This document shows positions 43,052-52,273 of a DNA stretch of 64,000 bases, piece after piece. How positions within the stretch are numbered: the first letter of the stretch is position 1; every line of letters starts with the position of its first letter. The position numbers were made by a program, and so were the translations under genes. Origin of the DNA: Parageobacillus thermantarcticus (GTDB lineage Bacteria > Bacillota > Bacilli > Bacillales > Anoxybacillaceae); the NCBI RefSeq assembly GCF_900111865.1, contig NZ_FOJS01000002.1, positions 1-64,000 on the forward strand, written 5' to 3'. The notes beneath the pieces were generated by a model that saw only the letters and a list, made by a program, of their open reading frames with translations, did not search any database and was not told the origin of the DNA.

Positions 43052-43576
43052 TCACATTTGGTAAAACCGCTGCAACTGCTCAAGCGAATCGAGCATATAC
43101 GGGACCATCGCCTGCAAATCATCGATGTTGTCTTCATAAATAGGGCGTCCAAATTCGATCGTAATTTCGTTCGTGTAGTATGCAGGTTGTTCATGATGAA
43201 AGTCGTGTCGCAACGTTTGGCGAATGATGCGCTTTTCGCCCCAAATGCGATGCAACTCACTCTCAATGAGAGAGCACGTTGCGTACCGCCGGATCGGCAA
43301 GGAAAACATAACAGCAAGCTCACAGCCGGGGCGTGCGGCGCGCTGAAGCAGTTCTTGCGCGATTTGTTCCAAGTCCATCGCCAGCTGAACGGAGCAAGAT
43401 ATCGTTCGTTCTTTGTCAGACGACAGACAAAACGTAATTGTATACGTCCGCGAAAATCTCGCCAAATCGACCATATCGCGTCGGTCTGTTACAACGATCT
43501 CCCCTGCTAAATCAAGGTCATATACCGCACCTTCGAGCACCGTTTTCAAATTATCGAACACAGTTGGATCAAACAT
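43052..43576 (-). CDS. Conserved hypothetical protein
   Basis: 174 residues, no signal or membrane segment. Starts FDPTVFDNLKTVLEGAVYDLD; alternating strands and helices (GEIVVTDRRDMVDL, YTITFCLSSDKERTISCSVQL), three Cys (two near CLS/CSV and one in RYATCSLIE) and a His-rich stretch RHDFHHEQPAYY. The family is not recognised. It is 14 bases downstream of fhs in the same direction and may be cotranscribed. Confidence 0.6.
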   Translation of the reverse strand: MFDPTVFDNLKTVLEGAVYDLDLAGEIVVTDRRDMVDLARFSRTYTITFCLSSDKERTISCSVQLAMDLEQIAQELLQRAARPGCELAVMFSLPIRRYATCSLIESELHRIWGEKRIIRQTLRHDFHHEQPAYYTNEITIEFGRPIYEDNIDDLQAMVPYMLDSLEQLQRFYQM

Positions 43577-43589
43577 TCAATCTCCCCTT

Positions 43590-45278
43590 TTAAAATAAAC
43601 CGACAGCATTTCCGTTTTCATCAACGTCCATGCGCAGCGCTGCCGGCTGTTTCGGCAAGCCTGGCATCGTCATCACATCGCCCGTCAACGCCACAAGAAA
43701 ACCTGCTCCAATCGCCGGTTTCCATTCGCGTACCGTAATCGTGAAGTCTTTCGGTCTTCCAAGTTTTGCCGGATCGTCCGAAAGCGAATATTGCGTTTTC
43801 GCCACGCAAATCGGCAGCTTGTCCCAGCCAAACTCGGCAAACTGTTTTATTTGTTGTTGGGCTTTTGCAGAAAACTCGACATCTTTCGCACCATAAACAA
43901 TTCGGGCAATTTTACGAATTTTCTCTGGAATTGGTTCGTTCACGTCATACAAAGGCGCGAAATGATTCGTTTCGTTTTCGATCACATGAAGCACTTTTTC
44001 CGCTAAATCGATGCCTCCTTCGCCGCCTTTTTCCCACACTTCCGTTAATGATACGGGATATCCTTGCATATCGCAAAAATCAATAAGCGTTTTTATTTCA
44101 CGGTCGGTATCGGTCACAAAGCGGTTAATGGCAATGACAAACGGTAAGCCAAACGCCTGTATCGTTTCGACATGCTTTTGCAAATTCGCTAAACCGGCTT
44201 GCAATGCCGCGATATTTTCCGTATGCAACTCGTCTTTCGCCATTCCGCCATGCATTTTTAACGCGCGAATCGTCGCAACAATCACGACCGCTTCCGGCCG
44301 AATATGAGCAAGGCGCGATTTAATATGCAAAAATTTCTCCGCCCCTAAATCCGCGCCAAATCCAGCTTCCGTTACGACATAATCGGCGAGCTTTTGCGCC
44401 ATCTTCGTCGCAATGACGCTGTTGCATCCGTGCGCTATATTTGCAAATGGTCCGCCATGCACCAGCGCCGGAGTGTGTTCCACCGTTTGCACTAAATTTG
44501 GCTTAAACGCGTCCTTTAACAAAAGCGTCAGCGCCCCTTCCACTCCTAAATCGCCGACCGTCACCGGCTGTTTGTCCATATTGTACGCGACGACGATACG
44601 AGCAAGACGCTGCTTTAAATCATGCAAGTCCGTCGCTAAACAAAACACCGCCATCATTTCCGAGGCAACGGTAATATCAAATCCATCTTCCCGCGGCACT
44701 CCTTGCGCCGGTCCTCCTAAGCCGACAACGACGTGGCGAAGCGCCCTGTCGTTTAAATCAACGGCCCGTTTCCAGACGATGCGGCGCGGATCGATGCGCA
44801 GCCCATTTCCATGGTGAAGATGGTTATCGATGAAAGCGGCCAACGCGTTATTCGCCGTTGTAATTGCATGAAAATCCCCGGTAAAATGAAGATTAATCTC
44901 ATCCATCGGCAGCACTTGCGAGTAACCGCCGCCCGTCGCCCCGCCTTTGATTCCCATCGTCGGTCCAAGCGAAGGTTCGCGCATCGCAACAATCGCTTTT
45001 TTGCCAAGCCGTTGCAGCGCTTGCCCCAACCCGACGGTTACAGTTGATTTTCCTTCCCCGGCCGGCGTTGGGTTAATCGATGTAACTAAAATCACTTTTC
45101 CATCCGGTTTCGTCGAGAGCCGATTCATAATATTTAAAGAAAGTTTTGCTTTATAGTGACCATACGGTTCCCATTCGTCTTCTTGAAGGCCTAAGCTTTC
45201 AGCAATATCGCGAATGCGCTTTAGCTTCGTCTGTTGCGCGATCTCCAAGTCGGTCATCTGATTTGCCATTACTGCCAT
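43590..45278 (-). CDS. fhs: Formate-tetrahydrofolate ligase
   Basis: About 562 residues. It makes 10-formyl-tetrahydrofolate from formate, THF and ATP. Visible: the P-loop [18 protein letters not shown] (about 68-85), the family signature [27 protein letters not shown], and the cofactor-site [13 protein letters not shown]. The start at 45278 (MAVMANQ) follows GGGGG by eight bases. Monofunctional FTHFS is typical of this group; it links with the folate genes thyA-dfrA functionally, not in one operon. Confidence 0.95.
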   Translation of the reverse strand: MAVMANQMTDLEIAQQTKLKRIRDIAESLGLQEDEWEPYGHYKAKLSLNIMNRLSTKPDGKVILVTSINPTPAGEGKSTVTVGLGQALQRLGKKAIVAMREPSLGPTMGIKGGATGGGYSQVLPMDEINLHFTGDFHAITTANNALAAFIDNHLHHGNGLRIDPRRIVWKRAVDLNDRALRHVVVGLGGPAQGVPREDGFDITVASEMMAVFCLATDLHDLKQRLARIVVAYNMDKQPVTVGDLGVEGALTLLLKDAFKPNLVQTVEHTPALVHGGPFANIAHGCNSVIATKMAQKLADYVVTEAGFGADLGAEKFLHIKSRLAHIRPEAVVIVATIRALKMHGGMAKDELHTENIAALQAGLANLQKHVETIQAFGLPFVIAINRFVTDTDREIKTLIDFCDMQGYPVSLTEVWEKGGEGGIDLAEKVLHVIENETNHFAPLYDVNEPIPEKIRKIARIVYGAKDVEFSAKAQQQIKQFAEFGWDKLPICVAKTQYSLSDDPAKLGRPKDFTITVREWKPAIGAGFLVALTGDVMTMPGLPKQPAALRMDVDENGNAVGLF

Positions 45279-45352
45279 AATCCGTTCCCCCATCGTTCAA
45301 ATTGGAAATAAACATATATATTTTATCATTTGCGCAATTCGAAAAAAATTCA

Positions 45353-45381
45353 TTGAATAAAATTTATAATGTTTTTATAAT
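45353..45381 (+). promoter_or_regulatory. Promoter of metA
   Basis: TTGAAT, 17-base spacer, perfect TATAAT (45376-45381). The predicted leader to the TTG start at 45430 is about 42 bases, too short for an S-box riboswitch. Confidence 0.6.
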
Positions 45382-45429
45382 TAAGTTATTTGAAACATGA
45401 AACAGCAAAAAGAATGGAGGGTGAGACTG

Positions 45430-46338
45430 TTGCCAATTAACATTCCAAAAGATTTGCCAGCAAAAGAAATATTGGAACAAGAAAATATTTTCGTAATGGA
45501 TGAGGAGCGGGCGTATTCTCAAGACATTCGTCCGTTAAATATAGTCATTTTAAATTTGATGCCGCAAAAAGAAAAAGCGGAAACACAGCTATTGCGCCTT
45601 CTCGGCAATTCGCCGCTTCAAGTCAATGTGACGTTTTTGCGCCCGGCGACACACGAGCCGAAAACGACAAGCAAACACCATCTTGAGCAGTTTTATACCG
45701 TCTTTTCGCAAATCCGCCATCGAAAATTCGACGGAATGATTATCACCGGCGCCCCTGTCGAACAACTACCGTTTGAAGAAGTAACGTATTGGGACGAACT
45801 TACCGAAATCATGGAATGGACAAAAACGCATGTTACGTCCACTTTACATATTTGCTGGGGGGCGCAAGCGGGCCTTTATTATCATTACGGCATTCCAAAA
45901 TACCTGCTTCCGCAAAAATGTTTCGGCATTTTTGAACATACGCTCGAAGTGAAAAACGTCAAACTATTGCGCGGATTTGACGACGTATTTCGTGTACCGC
46001 ACTCGCGCCATACCGACGTAAAGCGCGAGGATATCGAGAAAGTCCCGGAATTGACGATTTTATCTGTCTCCGAAAAGGCGGGGGTATGTTTAGTCGCGTC
46101 GAACGATGGAAAGCAAATTTTTTTAACCGGCCATCCGGAATATGATGCGACGACATTAAAGGAAGAATATGAGCGCGACTTAGCGAAAGGGCTCCCGATT
46201 CAAATGCCGGAATCGTATTTTCCAAATGACGATCCGACGAAACAGCCGCTCAATACTTGGCGCTCTCATGCAAATTTATTGTTTGTCAACTGGCTGAACT
46301 ATTACGTGTACCAAGAAACGCCGTATGAATGGGAATAA
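45430..46338 (+). CDS. metA: Homoserine O-acyltransferase (MetA/MetAA)
   Basis: 302 residues from a TTG start (protein [15 protein letters not shown], as in Bacillus) with GGAGG nine bases before. First committed step to methionine, acylating homoserine. Catalytic Cys in [17 protein letters not shown] (about residue 142), GVFEHTLE-type segment GIFEHTLEV, and His/Glu in [12 protein letters not shown] (about 235-237). In Bacillaceae MetA uses acetyl-CoA; the donor-specifying residue (Gly in many bacterial homologues) I did not verify. No S-box upstream. Confidence 0.93.
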   Translation: MPINIPKDLPAKEILEQENIFVMDEERAYSQDIRPLNIVILNLMPQKEKAETQLLRLLGNSPLQVNVTFLRPATHEPKTTSKHHLEQFYTVFSQIRHRKFDGMIITGAPVEQLPFEEVTYWDELTEIMEWTKTHVTSTLHICWGAQAGLYYHYGIPKYLLPQKCFGIFEHTLEVKNVKLLRGFDDVFRVPHSRHTDVKREDIEKVPELTILSVSEKAGVCLVASNDGKQIFLTGHPEYDATTLKEEYERDLAKGLPIQMPESYFPNDDPTKQPLNTWRSHANLLFVNWLNYYVYQETPYEWE

Positions 46339-46441
46339 GCATATTGCATGTGACTGTTTCCGCATAGCCGCATACAGTTCGTCTGATTTATGCAACCAAA
46401 ACAAAAAACGCATGGACGCATCTTTGCCACGTCCCATATCC

Positions 46442-46482
46442 AAAAAGAGCGCACCACATCGTTTCGCGGTGTGCTCTTTTTT
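46442..46482 (+). terminator. Terminator downstream of metA
   Basis: AAAAAGAGCGCACCAC and GCGGTGTGCTCTTTTTTT form a long near-perfect stem with U-rich tail; A-run on the left also allows minus-strand use. Confidence 0.85.
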
Positions 46483-46633
46483 TCCTATTGACAAATATCC
46501 AAAAAAGAACTATCCTAATTCGCGATTGTTCGCAGAAACTTCCTACCCCTCGACAAAACTTGGCAAAGGATTCGGCCGCTTTCTCAGCGAATACACATCA
46601 TAAAGAAACAACGAGAGAAAGGGATGAGCATGC

Positions 46634-46762
46634 GTGAGAGCGGAACGACGAAAGCAATGGAAAATGCACTGGCGCAAATACAAACATTTATATAAAGGAG
46701 CGCGCAAAGAACGGCGCAATAAATGGCGGCAAAAATGGGAAGAAAAATATACAGCGAGCTAA
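46634..46762 (+). CDS. 42-residue arginine/tryptophan-rich basic protein
   Basis: GTG start, protein MRAERRKQWKMHWRKYKHLY then KGARKERRNKWRQKWEEKYTAS: about half the residues are Lys or Arg, with four Trp. AAAGGGATG lies about ten bases before the GTG, and a perfect terminator begins six bases after the stop, which supports a real gene. Could bind nucleic acid or belong to the spore core; I do not recognise the family. An overlapping 22-codon frame from the ATG at 46630 is less likely. Confidence 0.5.
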   Translation: MRAERRKQWKMHWRKYKHLYKGARKERRNKWRQKWEEKYTAS

Positions 46763-46767
46763 AAAAA

Positions 46768-46791
46768 CTTGGTGCAGCACCAAGGTTTTTT
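46768..46791 (+). terminator. Terminator after the 42-residue basic protein
   Basis: CTTGGTG-CAG-CACCAAG, then TTTTTTC. A-run upstream also gives a T-run on the other strand. Confidence 0.85.
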
Positions 46792-46867
46792 CATTGTTCG
46801 TTATAAAAATTGCCTTTTTGCCAAAAATAATTGTGCTAAACTTCTGAGTTAGAAAGGATGTAAGTGT

Positions 46868-47017
46868 ATGGCAAAAAAAACTAATAAAGGCAGCAAAAAT
46901 CAGAATGCACCGATACAAGATGCCATGTCGCTCTTAAACGGGACCATCGCGGGCGACAACAGCAAAGGCAATAAACGAAACAAAGCGCAAAACGACAAAA
47001 CAGATCTTGATGAATAG
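46868..47017 (+). CDS. 49-residue hydrophilic protein, unknown
   Basis: MAKKTNKGSKNQNAPIQDAM then SLLNGTIAGDNSKGNKRNKAQNDKTDLDE. Rich in Asn, Lys, Gly and Asp with no hydrophobic core, resembling small spore or stress proteins. GAAAGGATG precedes the ATG by about eight bases and a terminator hairpin starts at the stop codon. Family not recognised. Confidence 0.5.
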   Translation: MAKKTNKGSKNQNAPIQDAMSLLNGTIAGDNSKGNKRNKAQNDKTDLDE

Positions 47018-47047
47018 AAAGGGATGAGCTAAAACTCAATCCCTTTC
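47017..47047. terminator. Shared terminator between the 49-residue gene and cobO
   Basis: GAAAGGGAT / ATCCCTTTC, nine-bp stem; it overlaps the last codons of cobO on the minus strand and ends the plus-strand gene. T-tracts are weak. Confidence 0.5.
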
Positions 47048-47580
47048 ATCGCCGTAATGCCTTGCTCATAATCGTGTTTGACCAGCTTCATCTCTGTAAC
47101 AATGTCGGCTGCCTCCATTAATTCCCGCTTCGCCGAACGGCCGGTAATGACTAAATGAAGTGCGGGAGGACGTGTTCGAATGAGTTGCAGCACATCTTGA
47201 ACAGAAACGATATCATCGACCGGAAACCGGTCAATCGCAAGCGCGTTGTTCAATTCATCTAAAACAATCAAGTCATACATGCCTGACATCACTTTTTCTT
47301 TCGCAAACTCCCATGCCCGCTTCAACGCTTCCCGGTGCACTTCCGGCGTTTTCGTCCATGTAAATCCAGCGCCCATTTGATGCATTTCGATGCCGAGTTT
47401 TTGAAAAATAAGCTGTTCGCCATACGTTCGTTCGGGCGACTTGATAAACTGAATGACGGCGGCTTTCTTGCCTCTTCCCGCCGCCCGTATCGCCAATCCG
47501 AGAGCAGCGGTCGTTTTCCCTTTTCCGTCCCCCGTATAAACGATGACGCGCCCTTTCGTTTTATGTGTTGGCAATCGCAT
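47029..47580 (-). CDS. cobO: Corrinoid adenosyltransferase CobO/BtuR type
   Basis: 183 residues. It transfers adenosyl from ATP to Co(I) of a corrinoid. P-loop YTGDGKGKTTAALGLAIRAAG near residue 13, then VIQFIKSPERTYGE and DLIVLDELNNAL (Walker B-like). Last gene of the cobalamin operon; the start MRLPTHKTKGR at 47580 lies within the end of cobA (stop 47561), an overlap of 20 bases. A few in-frame starts upstream are possible. Confidence 0.9.
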   Translation of the reverse strand: MRLPTHKTKGRVIVYTGDGKGKTTAALGLAIRAAGRGKKAAVIQFIKSPERTYGEQLIFQKLGIEMHQMGAGFTWTKTPEVHREALKRAWEFAKEKVMSGMYDLIVLDELNNALAIDRFPVDDIVSVQDVLQLIRTRPPALHLVITGRSAKRELMEAADIVTEMKLVKHDYEQGITAMKGIEF

Positions 47581-48340
47581 CACCATCCATCTCGGCAAAC
47601 CATTGAATCGTCTCCCGAAGGCGCACGACCTCCCCGACAACGATCATCGCCGGGTGAGAAAGGCCGGCTTTTTTGACGATATCGGCAATCGTCTGCAGCG
47701 TGCCGACAGCCGTCCGCTGCCGCTGTGTCGTCCCCCATTCGATCACCGCCACAGGGGTATGCGCCGGCTTTCCATGTTCGATCAATTTTCGGCAAATATA
47801 CGGCAAGTTGCCAACGCCCATATAAAACGCTATCGTATCGCTTCCTTTCGCCAATCCTTCCCAATGAAGGCGGTCTTCGCCTTTTTCCGGACGGCCGTGG
47901 CCAGTGACAATGGTAAATGAAGCGGCATATTTCCGATGCGTGACCGGAATGCCGGCATACGCCGGCGCGGCAATTCCCGCCGTCACGCCAGGAACGATTT
48001 CAAACGGAATGCCGTTTCGTGCGAGCACTTCCGCTTCTTCACCGGCACGCCCGAAAACGCAAGGATCTCCTCCTTTTAGCCGAGTGACGATTTTTCCTTG
48101 TCTCGCTTTTTCGACTAACCATTCATGAATTTGTTCTTGAATGCGCGCGTGCTTTCCTGGTTCTTTTCCGCAGTAAATGAGCTCGGCGCCATCTTTGGCA
48201 TATTTCAATAAATTATGGTTAATCAGCCGGTCGTAAATAATGACGTCGGCTTTTTGAATGCACTCCAACCCATAGACGGTAATCAGCTTTTCATCACCGG
48301 GGCCGGCTCCGACGATATATACTTTTCCACATGCCGTCAT
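47561..48340 (-). CDS. cobA: Uroporphyrinogen-III C-methyltransferase (SUMT)
   Basis: 259 residues. Makes precorrin-2 from uroporphyrinogen III with two SAM. Class III methyltransferase motifs: VYIVGAGPGDEKLITV, IYDRLIN, RLKGGDPCVFGRAGEEAEVL and PGVTAGIAAPAYAGIPVTHR. Single-domain form without CysG fusion. Start overlaps the cobT stop by four bases. Confidence 0.95.
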   Translation of the reverse strand: MTACGKVYIVGAGPGDEKLITVYGLECIQKADVIIYDRLINHNLLKYAKDGAELIYCGKEPGKHARIQEQIHEWLVEKARQGKIVTRLKGGDPCVFGRAGEEAEVLARNGIPFEIVPGVTAGIAAPAYAGIPVTHRKYAASFTIVTGHGRPEKGEDRLHWEGLAKGSDTIAFYMGVGNLPYICRKLIEHGKPAHTPVAVIEWGTTQRQRTAVGTLQTIADIVKKAGLSHPAMIVVGEVVRLRETIQWFAEMDGDAIANT

Positions 48341-49389
48341 TGTTTTTCTTCTCCTTCTACCGAATTGGAAATACGGGCGGAAGCAAATGTCGCCATTTCT
48401 TTGACCATCGCCGTCGCAAATATTAGCAGCGGAAACGCAACCGCCGCGCCGCTGCCTTCGCCAAGGCGCATGTTTAAATCGATGAGCGGCTCTTTTCCCA
48501 ATAATTCGAGCGCCACTTGATGCCCCATTTCCGAAGAACGATGGCCGGCAATCATATAATCGGCAACAGCGGGAGCAAAAAGCTTAGCGACAAGCGCGGC
48601 GACCGTACAGATGAACCCGTCCAATAAAATCGGAACGCGCCGCTCCGCCGCCGCCAACATCGCCCCTGCCATCGCAGCGATTTCCAATCCGCCGATTTTC
48701 GATAATAACTCCATCGGTTTGGACGGATCAGGTTGATGAAGGGACAGAGCGCGGCGAATGACGCTAGCTTTATGGGCAAGCTTCTCTTCGGAAATGCCCG
48801 TCCCCCTCCCAACGAGTTGTTCGATCGGCTTGCCGCTCACCGCCGTTAAAATCGCGCTTGCGGTAGTCGTGTTGCCGATGCCCATTTCGCCGACAATAAG
48901 CGTACGCGCACCCTTATCGATGATTTCCTTCGCTTGTTCGTAACCAACGATTAGCGCTTGTTCCGCTTCCGCGCTGCTCATCGCTTCCGTTTCGCAAAAA
49001 TTGTTGGTGCCATACCGCACTTTTTTTGCGATTACATCTTTATGTTCGATTGGCGCAGCGACCCCAACGTCAACAACGGCAAATAAAGCGCCGATTTGCC
49101 GGCTGAATGCATTAATCGCCGCGCCGCCTTGCACAAAATTCCACACCATTTGTGCCGTCACTTCCGGCGGAAACGCCGACACCCCTTCTTTCGCCACACC
49201 ATGGTCCGCGGCAAACACAAGCACGCCAGGCGGGGAAACATCAGGAAATTTGTTCCCTGTCATTTCCGCCAGTTCGATCGCCAATTTCTCTAAACGGCCG
49301 AGGCTGCCAACCGGTTTTGTCAATTGGTCGACGTATGCGCTCACTTCTTTTCCTATTTCTTTATCAAGCTTTGGAATCGAAAACAACAT
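48337..49389 (-). CDS. cobT: Nicotinate-nucleotide-dimethylbenzimidazole phosphoribosyltransferase
   Basis: 350 residues. Makes alpha-ribazole phosphate, the activated lower ligand. Typical segments: DQLTKPVGSLGRLEKLAIELA, FAADHGVAKEGVSAFP, MVWNFVQGGAAINAFSRQIGA, GEMGIGNTTTASAI and the active-site Glu near the end (NMRLGEGSGAAVAFPLL). Its start shares a base with the cbiP stop (TAATG). CobS and CobU, which use the product, are not in this window. Confidence 0.95.
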   Translation of the reverse strand: MLFSIPKLDKEIGKEVSAYVDQLTKPVGSLGRLEKLAIELAEMTGNKFPDVSPPGVLVFAADHGVAKEGVSAFPPEVTAQMVWNFVQGGAAINAFSRQIGALFAVVDVGVAAPIEHKDVIAKKVRYGTNNFCETEAMSSAEAEQALIVGYEQAKEIIDKGARTLIVGEMGIGNTTTASAILTAVSGKPIEQLVGRGTGISEEKLAHKASVIRRALSLHQPDPSKPMELLSKIGGLEIAAMAGAMLAAAERRVPILLDGFICTVAALVAKLFAPAVADYMIAGHRSSEMGHQVALELLGKEPLIDLNMRLGEGSGAAVAFPLLIFATAMVKEMATFASARISNSVEGEEKQ

Positions 49390-50903
49390 TACACATCCCC
49401 CTTTTGAAACGCATGCATTTTTTCTTCGATTTCGTCAATGCGGACGTGCCGCTTCACATGGTCGGCGAGGCGGTCAAAAGCCCTCTCTCTGATGGTGCGG
49501 AACGACTGGCGTCCATAAATGGGCGCTAATCCTTTCCGGCGGCGAATGTTGTTCAATAGCGCCTCGCGAAACGCATCATTATGAAAAAGATCGTGAAAAT
49601 ACGTGCCCAACACCCGTTCATCGTTGCTTTTCGCACCCTCCGCACGCCCTTCGACATCGATAAGAGGGATATGGTCTCCGCCAAGCGGCTGTGAACGCCC
49701 CATATGAATCTCGTATCCTTTTACGAAAAAGCGCTCACCGGCAAATGTCAATATTCCTTCCGAAAGAACCGTTGTTTTTTCACGCTCCAGCGTCGTTTCC
49801 ATTGAAAGAAGATTCAATCCGGAAATTTCCTCTAGCGGCGTTTCCACACCGAATGGATCGCGAATGCGAGCGCCTAACATTTGATAGCCGCCGCATATGC
49901 CGACAATCGTCGTAGAATGATGTTTATAAAGTTTTACCATTTGCTCGGCGATGCCTTGTTTCTTCATATATAGCAAGTCTTCTATCGTATTTTTGCTTCC
50001 CGGCAAAATAAGCAGATCAGGTTTTCCAAGCTGCGCGGCGGTTGTCACAAACCGGACGTGGCAGTCCGGTTCCGCCAAAAACGGATCGACATCCGTGAAG
50101 TTAGATATTTTCGGGTAGCGAATCACCGCGATATCGATATCTTTGTCCGAATTGACGGTCGTCGGCATTTGTTCTAAACGGACGGAATCTTCCGCGTCAA
50201 TATGCAAATTTTCCAAATATGGGACGACGCCTAACACAGGAACGCCCGTATATTGCTCAAACCAGTCGAGCCCCGGCTTCAACAGCGCCACATCGCCGCG
50301 AAACTTATTAATAATCACGCCAATGATCCGCTTGCGATCTTCTTTTTCAAGCAATTGCAACGTCCCTACTAAACTGGCAAACACGCCGCCGCGTTCAATA
50401 TCGCCGATCAATACTACCGGCGCGTTCGCCATGCGGGCGACGCGCATGTTGACAAGTTCACGGTCGTTTAAATTAATTTCCGCCGGGCTTCCCGCCCCTT
50501 CGATCACAAGCCGGTCATATTGATTCATCAATACATCCAGCGACTGGCGGATAATGCTTAATCCTTGTTCGAAAAATTCGCTGCGGTACGCGAACGCCTG
50601 CATATTCTTATACGGTTTTCCGTGCACGACGATTTGCGATTCATGTTCGCGGCTCGGCTTAATTAAAATCGGGTTCATATCCGTCGTCGCGACAACGCCG
50701 GCCGCCTCCGCCTGAATTCCTTGCGCCCGCCCGATTTCTTTTCCATCGACTGTCACATATGAATTCAAAGACATGTTTTGCGATTTAAACGGCGCCGTTT
50801 TCCAGCCGTTTTGCGCGAAAATGCGGCAAAACGCCGTGGCGATAATGCTTTTTCCTGCATCGGAATGCGTCCCTTGAAACATAATCGGCAACGCTTTAGC
50901 CAC
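49389..50903 (-). CDS. cbiP: Cobyric acid synthase
   Basis: 504 residues. Amidates four side chains of adenosyl-cobyrinate a,c-diamide. N-terminal dethiobiotin-synthetase-like ATPase (MFQGTHSDAGKSIIATAFCRI) and C-terminal type 1 glutaminase (about 250-470) with the nucleophile Cys in VGICGGYQMLG and later His (YFHDLFHND). GTG start inside the last codons of cbiA (eight-base overlap). Confidence 0.95.
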   Translation of the reverse strand: MAKALPIMFQGTHSDAGKSIIATAFCRIFAQNGWKTAPFKSQNMSLNSYVTVDGKEIGRAQGIQAEAAGVVATTDMNPILIKPSREHESQIVVHGKPYKNMQAFAYRSEFFEQGLSIIRQSLDVLMNQYDRLVIEGAGSPAEINLNDRELVNMRVARMANAPVVLIGDIERGGVFASLVGTLQLLEKEDRKRIIGVIINKFRGDVALLKPGLDWFEQYTGVPVLGVVPYLENLHIDAEDSVRLEQMPTTVNSDKDIDIAVIRYPKISNFTDVDPFLAEPDCHVRFVTTAAQLGKPDLLILPGSKNTIEDLLYMKKQGIAEQMVKLYKHHSTTIVGICGGYQMLGARIRDPFGVETPLEEISGLNLLSMETTLEREKTTVLSEGILTFAGERFFVKGYEIHMGRSQPLGGDHIPLIDVEGRAEGAKSNDERVLGTYFHDLFHNDAFREALLNNIRRRKGLAPIYGRQSFRTIRERAFDRLADHVKRHVRIDEIEEKMHAFQKGDV

Positions 50904-52260
50904 GTTCTTTCACCTTCTTGCATTGCTTCAGCCAATTTTCGACCATTTGCGGGCAAGAAGCAAAATGAAAATGGACATAGCCTGCGACTAAATTTTTCCG
51001 CTGGTAGCCGTCTTTTTTCACGCCGCGCAATCCCGTTGTTTCATACGCAAACGGAATTTCGCCGCGCGCTTCGTACGTAGAATAATGAAACTCATGCCCC
51101 CGCGCCTGCAATCCTTCCGGAAGCAAGAAATTCCCTGGCTCTCCCTTGACTTCGCGGTAGCCGAGCGCAACGAGCTTCGGATGCATGACGACGCGCCCTG
51201 GAATGACGCCGACCATGCCATACCGCGAACCATCCGTCGTTTCAATCGCTTCGGTTAAAAACATAAATCCCCCGCATTCCGCCAATGTCGGAAGCCCACT
51301 TTCAATCGCGGCTTTGATCGACTGTTTGACGCTTTGCTGTTCGGACAGCTGTTTTGCGAATTCTTCGGGAAATCCGCCGCCAATATACAATCCGTCGACA
51401 TCGTCCGGCAGCGGCTCGCCGGCAAGCGGGGAGAAAAAGACCAACTCGGCTCCATACGCTTGTAACAGCTCTAAATTTTCCGGATAGTAAAAATGAAACG
51501 CCGCGTCTTTGGCGACCGCGATCTTCACATGATACGATTGGCTCACATGGAAATACGGCCACGGGACATCTAATGCCGGCGCTTCCGCCAGCTTAAGCAA
51601 CGCATCAAGGTCTACCGTCTCGGCGACGCGCTTGCCTAATTCCGCAAAAAAGCCATCTAACTCTCCGCGCTCAATCGATGGAATGAGGCCTAAATGCCGT
51701 TCCGGAATGTGAAGTACATCATCTTTTTGTAAATAACCGATCACCGGGATGCCGCATTCTTGTTCAATCGCTGTTTTCACAAGGCGAAAGTGGCCCTCGC
51801 TGCCAACGCGGTTGGCAATCACTCCCGAGATGCGCACGCGTTTATCAAACGTTTGGAAGCCGCGGACAACCGCCGCCGCGCTCCGTGCCATGCCGGAACA
51901 GTCGATGACGAGCAGCACCGGGCTTTTCGTCAAAATGCTAATTTCCGCCGTCGTTCCTTCGTTTGTCGTCGGCCTTTTCCCGTCAAACAGTCCCATGACC
52001 CCTTCGATAATCGCGATGTCCGCTCCTTCGCAGCCTTTCGCGCATATCGCTTGCACGGCTTCATGGCCGACCATCCAGCTGTCCAAATTGCGCGATCTTC
52101 TTCCCGTAACGGCAGCATGATAAGTCGGGTCAATATAATCCGGGCCGCATTTAAACCCTTGCACGATATAGCCTTTTTGCTTTAGCGCCGCCATCAGCCC
52201 AATGGTTACAGTCGTTTTGCCGACGCCGCTTCCCGTCCCGGCGACCACGATTCTTCGCAT
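50896..52260 (-). CDS. cbiA: Cobyrinic acid a,c-diamide synthase
   Basis: 454 residues. ATP- and glutamine-dependent amidation of the a and c carboxylates. ATP-binding loop VAGTGSGVGKTTVTIGLM, LDSWM, EGVMGLFDG; class I glutaminase part with the Cys in LAECGGFMFLTEAI (about 325). AAGGAGGAAC precedes the ATG. Confidence 0.95.
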   Translation of the reverse strand: MRRIVVAGTGSGVGKTTVTIGLMAALKQKGYIVQGFKCGPDYIDPTYHAAVTGRRSRNLDSWMVGHEAVQAICAKGCEGADIAIIEGVMGLFDGKRPTTNEGTTAEISILTKSPVLLVIDCSGMARSAAAVVRGFQTFDKRVRISGVIANRVGSEGHFRLVKTAIEQECGIPVIGYLQKDDVLHIPERHLGLIPSIERGELDGFFAELGKRVAETVDLDALLKLAEAPALDVPWPYFHVSQSYHVKIAVAKDAAFHFYYPENLELLQAYGAELVFFSPLAGEPLPDDVDGLYIGGGFPEEFAKQLSEQQSVKQSIKAAIESGLPTLAECGGFMFLTEAIETTDGSRYGMVGVIPGRVVMHPKLVALGYREVKGEPGNFLLPEGLQARGHEFHYSTYEARGEIPFAYETTGLRGVKKDGYQRKNLVAGYVHFHFASCPQMVENWLKQCKKVKERG

Positions 52261-52273
52261 GTTGTGTTCCTCC

